Source of the DNA: Acidobacteriota bacterium
GTDB taxonomy: Bacteria; Acidobacteriota; Terriglobia; Terriglobales; Acidobacteriaceae
Direction: 5' to 3'
Assembly (NCBI GenBank): GCA_021810815.1
Contig: JAJZHR010000011.1
Location: forward strand, 1 to 14,538
DNA length: 14,538 bases
Below the pieces are notes generated by a model. It was not told the DNA's origin. It saw nothing but the letters and a program-made list of their open reading frames with translations, and ran no database searches. This document shows positions 6,497 through 12,456 of the stretch, in pieces (within the stretch, counting starts at the first letter, position 1; each line of letters opens with the position of its first letter). The translations under genes and the position numbers were made by a program.

Positions 6497-6712
6497 ATGG
6501 CGCTTGTGAAGCCCGATATGAGCTTGAATCTCAATACTCTATGCGAAAAAATCCAGACCCTCAGTGCCGAGCAAATCAGCGAGGTGGAGGATTTCGTGGA
6601 ATTTCTCCGCGTGCGGGGACAGGAACGGGAATTGACCCGTACTGGCGCAGCAGTGAGTGCTCCTGCGTTCGCGGCAGTCTGGAATAACCCGGAAGACGAA
6701 GCCTACGATTGA
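6497..6712 (+). CDS. Orphan antitoxin-like protein (DUF2281-like)
   Basis: This 71-residue protein contains LCEKIQTLSAEQISEVEDFVEFLRVR (15-40) and ends PAFAAVWNNPEDEAYD. This is the pattern of small antitoxins of the DUF2281-like group (leader helix, EVxDFVEFL core, acidic AVWxNPEDxxYD tail), which usually sit before a MazF- or PIN-type toxin. No toxin frame follows in the next 250 nt. The tail stops at YD, where one or two further residues are common. The start is uncertain: ATG 6497 has no usable ribosome site, while GTG 6506 has AAGGA at good distance and ATG 6518 is also possible. It is transcribed away from the XRE remnant. Confidence 0.6.
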   Translation: MALVKPDMSLNLNTLCEKIQTLSAEQISEVEDFVEFLRVRGQERELTRTGAAVSAPAFAAVWNNPEDEAYD

Positions 6713-6732
6713 GAGGCATTCGTCATTTGGTA

Positions 6733-6770
6733 AATCATTGATTCTATGCGACATATCTAATCAAGTGATT
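6733..6770. repeat. Imperfect inverted repeat in a gene-free stretch
   Basis: AATCATTGATT (6733-6743) and AATCAAGTGATT (6759-6770) are reverse complements apart from one inserted base. They lie in the 254-nt gene-free stretch after the DUF2281-like gene, a region that also holds a small CGGCC/GGCCG hairpin (6854-6867) and is otherwise featureless up to the terminator at 6932. Confidence 0.4.
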
Positions 6771-6931
6771 GTTCCGTTGCGAGAATCCGCATTTTATGTT
6801 TGCATCGTTGGCCGGTGCTGAGGCATCATATGAATGTCGGGATATAAGTGCAGCGGCCTAATGGCCGTGGTTCCGACCCCGCCAGCAATGGTCTCCACGA
6901 GCGTAGGGATAAAAGAGGCGCATGGAACTCT

Positions 6932-6966
6932 GAAGCGGCTCTCCAAACGGAGAGCCGCTTCTCCTT
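6932..6966 (+). terminator. Strong hairpin terminator, 13-bp stem
   Basis: A perfect stem (6932-6944 with 6949-6961, GC-rich, AAAC loop) is followed by TCCTTTT on the plus strand. It ends transcripts from the left and lies immediately past the stop (6967-6969) of the oppositely oriented gene, so it can serve both. The T run is better on the plus strand. Confidence 0.75.
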
Positions 6967-7500
6967 TTAGGACCGGATTTTAATACCGTGCAGAGTGTTG
7001 TGCAGGATGATCCAGAATCGGATCGGCTTTCCTGTAGGGCGACTTGATTGATAGCCGGGATCACGGACGAATGCGGTTTCGACAATCATTTCCAGCTTGC
7101 CTTTGCCTAGCTTCTTCACCTTGAAAAAAATGTCGTACTCAATGGTCTGTCCGTCATCTGTGATGACCTCAACCGTGAAGAAATTTCTTCGGTTGCTGTT
7201 GTGATACGGCTTCCTGGTCGGAAGCGCCTGGATGATCTCAGGCAAACGCTTTGACAGCTCGTAGCGGCGAAAGTCGAAAAGACGCTCCTCATAGTCGTCT
7301 CCGGTATACACAAGTTGCTTGTCGTACACCTCACCGTCCTTCGGGCCTCGCGTAAAGCAGTGGGAAGTGAAGATTGTCTCTACGGTGTAGGTCTCGGCTG
7401 GCTTCTCTCCCTCAGCAGGCCGTTCAAACCGATACGTGCAGGGATGCAGGTGCGTGAGACCGTAGGTTCTCCCGTCGTGTTGAAATGATTTCCACTTCAA
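6967..7500 (-). CDS. Protein of unknown function (cargo gene)
   Basis: This 177-residue soluble protein has no signal peptide or membrane segment. I do not recognise a named family with confidence. The N-terminal half has a short His/aromatic-rich stretch (GLTHLHPCTYRFERP, about 14-28) and a TSHCFTRGP motif (about 45-53), then alternating beta strands and charged turns rich in Asp, Lys and Tyr; no catalytic signature is evident. The start codon is TTG at 7498-7500, supported by AGAGGA 8 nt upstream and no better alternative. It is a single-gene unit: a strong hairpin follows its stop, and the integrase hairpins isolate it upstream. Its place beside the integrase is typical of variable cargo such as defence, immunity or regulatory genes; its role is unknown. 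Confidence 0.75.
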   Translation of the reverse strand: MKWKSFQHDGRTYGLTHLHPCTYRFERPAEGEKPAETYTVETIFTSHCFTRGPKDGEVYDKQLVYTGDDYEERLFDFRRYELSKRLPEIIQALPTRKPYHNSNRRNFFTVEVITDDGQTIEYDIFFKVKKLGKGKLEMIVETAFVRDPGYQSSRPTGKPIRFWIILHNTLHGIKIRS

Positions 7501-7526
7501 TAAGGTGATCCTCTTTGCCGCACGAC

Positions 7527-7544
7527 GCTACAAAGCGATGTAGC
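7527..7544. promoter_or_regulatory. Small hairpin in the leader of the unknown gene
   Basis: GCTACA (7527-7532) and TGTAGC (7539-7544) form a 6-bp stem with a 6-nt loop, about 27 nt before the TTG start of the minus-strand gene. It could affect translation or bind a regulator. I see no convincing -35/-10 pair in the 120-nt leader region. Confidence 0.3.
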
Positions 7545-7619
7545 TCGAAGCGCAAAACTACCAGCTAATTTCCGCAATGCAATTCTAAGAGTTCATGACT
7601 CTGCATGTCCGGCGCAGGG

Positions 7620-7644
7620 AAAGCCACCTCGCGGGTGGCTTTTT
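7620..7644. terminator. Two-way terminator after the integrase gene
   Basis: AAAGCCACC (7620-7628) and GGTGGCTTT (7634-7642) form a 9-bp stem with a TCGCG loop, followed by further T's on the plus strand and by TTTCCC on the minus strand. It lies 16 nt beyond the integrase stop and would end integrase transcripts; in the plus direction it would block read-through into the integrase. Confidence 0.7.
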
Positions 7645-7646
7645 GC

Positions 7647-7671
7647 ATGGTGGCGTCAGCTACGCCACCAT
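7647..7671. repeat. Inverted repeat overlapping the integrase stop codon
   Basis: ATGGTGGCGT (7647-7656) and ACGCCACCAT (7662-7671) form a perfect 10-bp dyad with a CAGCT centre. The right arm encodes the last residues (Met-Val-Ala) of the integrase. It shares the GGTGGC/GCCACC core with the adjacent terminator, so the two hairpins could pair alternatively. Confidence 0.55.
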
Positions 7672-8928
7672 ACTCGCCAGCTCACCGTTGTTGACCTTGT
7701 GCGCGGCATCTTTGGAACGGATGCCCTTGAGATAGACCATCGTGGATTTGATGTCGCGGTGTCCAAGCCATGCCTGCACGGTGCGGATGTCTACGCCGTC
7801 GCGCAGGTGATTGGTGGCGAAGGTATGCCGGAACTTGTGCAGGAAGAAATTCATGCAGTACGGACCTTCCGCGCACTTGTTGCCATGCTCGGTCACGCAG
7901 CGGCCACAGTTCAAACCGGCGCGTTCCGCGACGCGCTTCACCACCGTATCCATCTCGCTATCGGGATTGCCTCGGGTGTTGCCGAAGATGAGATCGTGAG
8001 GCCGGGCCTTCTTGCGTTCCTTCCTCTTCGTCAAACGCTCCATCAGAACATGCGGCAAGGGCACGATACGCTCCTCCCAATTCTTCGGAGTGAAGTCCCA
8101 TTCCTTCTTGGCCGTGACGCGCACCAGATCGTGCTTGGAATCGAGATCAAGATATTCGACGTAGCGAATCTCCTGGTCGCGGAAGCCGGAGCCGAGGATG
8201 AACTTGAGCATGTCGGCCTCGTCTTCGGTCGCAACCTTGAACATGGCGGTTATCTCTTCCGGCTCATAGATCGGCCGGATGGTATCGACGAAGCTGGGCC
8301 AGTCGCCCTTTTCGAGCAGCCTCTCGCGGCCATGCCGTTTGAAGAGCTGGAGCACCGTCACCAGCTTGTCGTAGACGGTGCGTGCTCCCAAGCCCTGCTC
8401 GTAGCAGTACGTCATGAAGTCGATAGCGTCCTGCCGCGTTGCGTCCTCGGCATACTTCTTCTTGTACGCAGCCCGCAGGAGAACGTCGAGCGTGTAGCGA
8501 TAGGTGAGAAAGGTCCGCTTCTTCCGCTGCATCTTGACGTACTTCAGATAGGCGTCGATGGCGTCGCCGATAGACGTCTTATCCGCAGCCACAGGCGGCG
8601 GCTCTGGCGCGGCAATGAGACCGTCACGGATGGCGGACAGTTCGAGCGCCTTGCGGCGTGCGGCGTCGATGGCTTCTTCTTTGGCGACGGGAGTGCGATA
8701 GCGGTGACCGCTCCGACCGCCGACGCGCCACTCGATGTAGTACGCGCCTTCCGGGTGCGTCTCGATCTGGCCGTTGACGCGCACACGGTCCTTGAGTCTG
8801 CCGTTCGCTTCAGGGACGACAGGAGCGAAACGCCATCCAGCAGCGGTTTTGATTTTCTTGATGAGGTTGACGCGCTCCGCGTAGTCGGGAGCATTGAGAA
8901 GAGTGCCGAGAGGCTTGGGAGCAGGCAT
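7660..8928 (-). CDS. Tyrosine recombinase/integrase with a Cys-containing insert
   Basis: This 422-residue site-specific recombinase integrates and excises the element. It has an N-terminal arm-binding region, a SAM-like core-binding domain (about 118-205) and a C-terminal catalytic domain. Catalytic residues are visible: Arg250 (GSGFRDQEI), Lys274 or 275 (TAKKEW), His364 and Arg367 (HKFRHTF), His390 (WLGH) and Tyr399 (MVYLKG). An insert between box I and box II carries four cysteines (CGRC at 341-344, then Cys352 and Cys358), a possible zinc site. The set looks complete, so the enzyme should be active. The ATG at 8926-8928 has GAGGAGG 8 nt upstream. It lies next to the truncated tRNA, the normal place for an integrase. 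Confidence 0.95.
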   Translation of the reverse strand: MPAPKPLGTLLNAPDYAERVNLIKKIKTAAGWRFAPVVPEANGRLKDRVRVNGQIETHPEGAYYIEWRVGGRSGHRYRTPVAKEEAIDAARRKALELSAIRDGLIAAPEPPPVAADKTSIGDAIDAYLKYVKMQRKKRTFLTYRYTLDVLLRAAYKKKYAEDATRQDAIDFMTYCYEQGLGARTVYDKLVTVLQLFKRHGRERLLEKGDWPSFVDTIRPIYEPEEITAMFKVATEDEADMLKFILGSGFRDQEIRYVEYLDLDSKHDLVRVTAKKEWDFTPKNWEERIVPLPHVLMERLTKRKERKKARPHDLIFGNTRGNPDSEMDTVVKRVAERAGLNCGRCVTEHGNKCAEGPYCMNFFLHKFRHTFATNHLRDGVDIRTVQAWLGHRDIKSTMVYLKGIRSKDAAHKVNNGELASMVA

Positions 8929-8976
8929 CCATTGATCCTCCTCTGAGGCTTCATAGCCTAGCAGAATTGGGTCAGG

Positions 8977-8998
8977 GTGGACACCATCGTGGACACCA
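8977..8998. repeat. Direct repeat GTGGACACCA: candidate integrase arm sites
   Basis: GTGGACACCA occurs at 8977-8986 and 8989-8998, 12 bp apart, between the integrase start and the tRNA junction. Tyrosine integrases of this kind bind short direct repeats (arm sites) near the crossover point, so this role is likely from position, but binding is inferred. Confidence 0.5.
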
Positions 8999-9002
8999 AG
9001 GA

Positions 9003-9024
9003 ACTAAGTTGTTTGTTTTCTTAG

Positions 9025-9025
<1 letters not shown>
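9003..9025. repeat. Inverted repeat beside the tRNA junction
   Basis: ACTAAG (9003-9008) and CTTAGT (9020-9025) are exact reverse complements around an 11-nt T-rich centre. It lies on the element side directly next to the tRNA-like sequence and may be part of the attachment site. Confidence 0.4.
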
Positions 9026-9327
<302 letters not shown>

Positions 9328-10518
9328 TCAGCCACCTGCCTGCGCCGAGCCTGCCAGCATGGAGCGGATGCCGCGCAGAGCCTGCCGTGTGCGCTCCTCG
9401 TTTTCAATCAGCGAAAACCGCACATGCCCGTCGCCATATTCCCCAAATCCGATGCCCGGACTCACGGCCACCTTGGCCTCTGTCAGCAGCCGTTTGCTGA
9501 ACTCCAGCGAACCCAGGGCCCGGAACGGCTCCGGAATGCGTGCCCACACAAACATCGTTGCCCGTGGCAGTGCCACCTGCCAGCCAATCCGGTTCAGGCC
9601 CTCCACCAGCACATCGCGCCGTTTGCGATAGGTCTCGCAAATCTCCGTCACACAATCCTGCGGCCCTTCCAGTGCCAGAATCGACGCCACCTGAATCGGT
9701 GTAAAGGTTCCGTAATCAAAGTAGCTTTTCAGCCGTCCCAGCGCTGCCACCAGCGTCGGATTGCCCACCATGAAGCCCACCCGCCAGCCCGGCATGTTGT
9801 AGCTCTTCGAGAGCGTAAAAAACTCAACCGCCACGTCCTTGGCGCCCGGCACCTGCATCACGCTCGGCGGCTTGTACCCATCAAACGCAATATCGGCATA
9901 CGCCAGGTCGTGGATCAGGTAGAAGCCATACTCCCGCGCCAGCTCCACCAGCCGCGCCAGGAACGGCAGCTCCACGCACTCGGTCGTCGGATTGGAAGGA
10001 AAGTTCACAATCAGCGCACGCGGCCGCGGCATCATCCTCGGGATCAGGTTCTCCAGCTCCGCCAGAAACTGTTCCTTGTTCTGCACCGGCACGCTCACCA
10101 CATGGGCCCCTGCAATTGCCGGACCATAAATATGGATCGGGTAGCTCGGATTCGGCACCACCACCGTGTCATTGGCATCCAGAATCGCCAGGCACAGGTG
10201 CGAGATTCCCTCCTTCGAGCCAATCGTCACAATCGCCTCGCGATCCGGGTCCAGATCCACCCCATACCGCGTCTGGTACCAGTTCACAATCGCCCGGCGC
10301 AGCCGCGGAATTCCCTTCGAGACCGAGTAGCGATGCGTCACCGGCTTCTGGGCCGCCTCCACCATCTTGTCCACAATATGCCGCGGCGTCGCCCCATCCG
10401 GATTCCCCATCCCGAAGTCGATAATGTCCTCGCCGCGTCTCCGCGCGCTCACCTTCATCTCGCCCGTAATATTGAAAACATAGGGCGGCAGGCGTTTGAT
10501 CCGGCTGAATTCGCTCAT
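9328..10518 (-). CDS. alaC: Alanine transaminase AlaC (class I/II PLP aminotransferase)
   Basis: This 396-residue enzyme closely follows Escherichia coli AlaC (YfdZ) as I recall it: RLPPYVFNIT near the start, RRGEDIIDF, MGNPDGATP, then TIGSKEGISHL, VPNPSYPIHIYG and FTLSKSYNMPGWRVGFMVGN. It transfers the amino group from glutamate to pyruvate to make alanine, in the cytoplasm. Lys238 in TLSKSY is the PLP-binding lysine; Asn176 in SNPT and Asp204 in HDLAYAD are cofactor contacts, and Arg near 367 (HVRFSLIE) binds the substrate carboxylate. Length is normal. The ATG at 10516-10518 has AGGA upstream. It stands alone and is divergent from the membrane protein gene. It is chromosomal, with GC-rich codon use. 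Confidence 0.93.
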   Translation of the reverse strand: MSEFSRIKRLPPYVFNITGEMKVSARRRGEDIIDFGMGNPDGATPRHIVDKMVEAAQKPVTHRYSVSKGIPRLRRAIVNWYQTRYGVDLDPDREAIVTIGSKEGISHLCLAILDANDTVVVPNPSYPIHIYGPAIAGAHVVSVPVQNKEQFLAELENLIPRMMPRPRALIVNFPSNPTTECVELPFLARLVELAREYGFYLIHDLAYADIAFDGYKPPSVMQVPGAKDVAVEFFTLSKSYNMPGWRVGFMVGNPTLVAALGRLKSYFDYGTFTPIQVASILALEGPQDCVTEICETYRKRRDVLVEGLNRIGWQVALPRATMFVWARIPEPFRALGSLEFSKRLLTEAKVAVSPGIGFGEYGDGHVRFSLIENEERTRQALRGIRSMLAGSAQAGG

Positions 10519-10569
10519 GGCATTATCCTAGCCCAGCGCCTCGCGTTTTTCCCGCATCCAATCGAACAG

Positions 10570-11655
10570 ATGGACTCTTCCCGGCAAACACTGCTTCCCC
10601 ATCCCGATGCGCCGTACAATCAGAGTGTGCTGCTGCGGGAGATTCCCACCTCAAACGCGCCGTCTTTCCCTGCCGCCACCGCCCAACCCAGCCCCGGCCG
10701 ACTGCTCATCTGGTGGCATCTCACCAGCCTGGACGCTCCCACCGTCGCCGTCTGCTGGTGCCTGGCGCTGGCCCGCGTCACCCATGTCCATCTGCCGCTC
10801 TGGGTCCCGGTCGCGCTCGGCCTTGGCACCTGGTCCATCTACCTCGGCGATCGCCTGATGGACGCCAAGCGCGCCCTGGCCCCGCTGCGCCAGCGCCACT
10901 GGTTCCACTGGAAGCACCGCCAGATCCTGCTGCCCGCCGCCATTCTCAGCCTCGCCGTTGCCCTCGCGCTGGTCCTGCGCCGCATGCCGCCCGCCATCCG
11001 CGACCGCGATGCGCTGCTGGCCCTGGCCGCCGCCGTCTACTTCCTCGCAATTCACAGCCGCAGCGCAGCGTCAGACCCCATGGAATCCCTCCACTTTGCC
11101 GATGACGACGCTGCCGCTGCACCAGCCTCCCATCCAGCCGCCCATCCAGCCGCCCAGGCAGCCGCGCCATCGCTGTCCAGCCGAGTGTTGCCCAGTCAAG
11201 CGTTGCCCAGCCAAGCGCAGCCGTCAGCTATCCGCCGCCTCCGCCGCCTCTTCACCAAGGAAACCTTCGTCGGGCTCATCTTTGCCCTGGTCTGCGCGGC
11301 TCCTGCGGCCACGCGTGCCGCCGGCGGCTACGCCGTGCTCGTCGCGCCCGTCGCGGCCTGCTTCCTGCTCGCATGGCTCAACTGCTGGCTCATCGAGCGC
11401 TGGGATGCAGGCCGCAGCGGCGGCTACCTGCGCCAGCTCGCGCTGGCCGCTGCCGCGTCCCTGGCTGCCCTGCTGGCTTTTCTTGGCCACTCCGGCGCTG
11501 CCGGCTGGTTTCTCGTCGCCATGGCAGCCAGCGCCCTGCTGCTGGCCTGGCTGGAGCGCCATCGGCTCCGTCTCGGTGCGCTCGTCCTGCGTGCCGCCGC
11601 CGACCTCGTCCTGCTCACGCCGCTGATTTTGCTGCTGGGGCGACCGGGCCTGTGA
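10570..11655 (+). CDS. UbiA-like multi-spanning membrane protein
   Basis: This 361-residue protein has about seven to eight hydrophobic segments. YLGDRLMDAKR (91-101) recalls the Asp-rich prenyl-diphosphate motif of UbiA prenyltransferases, and RHWFHWKHR (109-117), KETFVGLIFALVCAAP (230-245) and the C-terminal AADLVLLTPL (343-352) fit a divergent UbiA-like group. The second Asp-rich motif is not clear (LNCWLIERWD, 270-279), so catalytic activity is doubtful. A low-complexity, Ala/Pro/Gln-rich loop (about 178-220) contains short tandem repeats. The ATG at 10570 has no good ribosome site, so the start is uncertain. The stop overlaps the next gene by 4 nt (GTGA), implying an operon with the methyltransferase. 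Function is unknown. Confidence 0.6.
   Translation: MDSSRQTLLPHPDAPYNQSVLLREIPTSNAPSFPAATAQPSPGRLLIWWHLTSLDAPTVAVCWCLALARVTHVHLPLWVPVALGLGTWSIYLGDRLMDAKRALAPLRQRHWFHWKHRQILLPAAILSLAVALALVLRRMPPAIRDRDALLALAAAVYFLAIHSRSAASDPMESLHFADDDAAAAPASHPAAHPAAQAAAPSLSSRVLPSQALPSQAQPSAIRRLRRLFTKETFVGLIFALVCAAPAATRAAGGYAVLVAPVAACFLLAWLNCWLIERWDAGRSGGYLRQLALAAAASLAALLAFLGHSGAAGWFLVAMAASALLLAWLERHRLRLGALVLRAAADLVLLTPLILLLGRPGL
11134..11216 (+). repeat. Short in-frame tandem repeats in the membrane protein loop
   Basis: Two copies of a 12-bp unit (encoding His-Pro-Ala-Ala) lie near 11134-11157, and two copies of a 15-bp unit (encoding Leu-Pro-Ser-Gln-Ala) at 11187-11201 and 11202-11216 differ by one base. Unit lengths are multiples of three, so copy-number change keeps the reading frame. 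Confidence 0.65.
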
Positions 11656-12334
11656 CCGCTCCCGTCGGCACTGCGCCCAACTTCAACCGCCTCGCTGCGC
11701 CCTATCGCTGGATGGAGTACCTCAGCTTTGGTCCGGCGCTGGAGCGCTGCCGCTTCCACTTTCTTTCGCGCCTGGCCCACTGCCGCAGCGGGCTGGTCCT
11801 CGGCGATGGCGATGGCCGCTTCACCGCGCGCCTGCTGGCCGCTTACCCGGACCTCCGCGTCCATGCCATCGACGGCAGTCCGGCCATGCTGGCCGCGCTC
11901 CGCCGCCGCGTGGCCGCTGCGGACGCCACGCACCGGCTCACCACCGAAACGACCGATCTGCGCCTCTGGAGCGCACCCTCCGCCCCACCCAACCCATCCC
12001 TGCCCTTACCCCCGACTGCATCGCCACCCATTTCTTCCTCGACTGCCTGACCACCCTGGAAGTCGCCCGGCTCGCCCGCTCCCTGAGTGCGCTCGCTGCG
12101 CCCGGCTGCCTCTGGGTCGTCTCCGAGTTTGCCATCCCGGCCCGCGGCTGGATGCGACCGCTGGCCGCAGCCCTCGTTGCCGCGCTCTATCGCGCCTTCG
12201 GCTGGCTCACCGGACTCCAGCCGCAGCAGTTGCCCGACCACCCAACAGCACTGGCCGCCTCCGGATGGCACTGCATCCAGCGCCACCGCCATCTCGGCGG
12301 ACTGCTTGTCAGCGAGCTCTGGCAGCTCCGCTGA
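11652..12334 (+). pseudogene. Class I SAM-dependent methyltransferase, frameshifted
   Basis: The first part reads in one frame from the GTG at 11652 and has a methyltransferase motif I (GLVLGDGDGRFTARLL, 47-62) and a following acidic strand end (VHAIDGSPAML). That frame then runs into Pro/Ser-rich nonsense and stops at 12048-12050. The expected second half, including CIATHFFLDCLTT, LWVVSEFAIPARG, QQLPDHPTAL and the end LGGLLVSELWQLR, is encoded in another frame up to the stop at 12332-12334. The change lies in a C-rich stretch between about 11964 and 12012 and equals loss of one base (or gain of two). It may be a real lesion or a sequencing error. The gene is coupled to the membrane protein by GTGA. 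Confidence 0.75.
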
Positions 12335-12456
12335 TTCATCCCCACAAAATCGATTTCCGCCCTCACGACGATTCCCGCTTTCCCTCCATCCTGCATCTCA
12401 GGTATGGTAAGGGCGAGCGCACTTTTGCACCCCCGATGAACAGGGAGATTTTCACC

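Noticed and set aside
6863..6885. Sequence resembling a tRNA T arm (GTGGTTCCGACCCC) that could be the missing tRNA 3' half
   Set aside because: The arms do not pair, the loop has an extra base, and no acceptor strand complementary to GGGGACG follows.
6840..6966. Possible small RNA ending at the strong hairpin
   Set aside because: There is a terminator and a small hairpin, but no convincing promoter and no known RNA pattern. The terminator is explained by the flanking convergent genes.
7699..8946. Plus-strand open frame opposite the integrase
   Set aside because: The minus-strand integrase has all catalytic residues; the plus frame has none of any family and no ribosome site that I can see.
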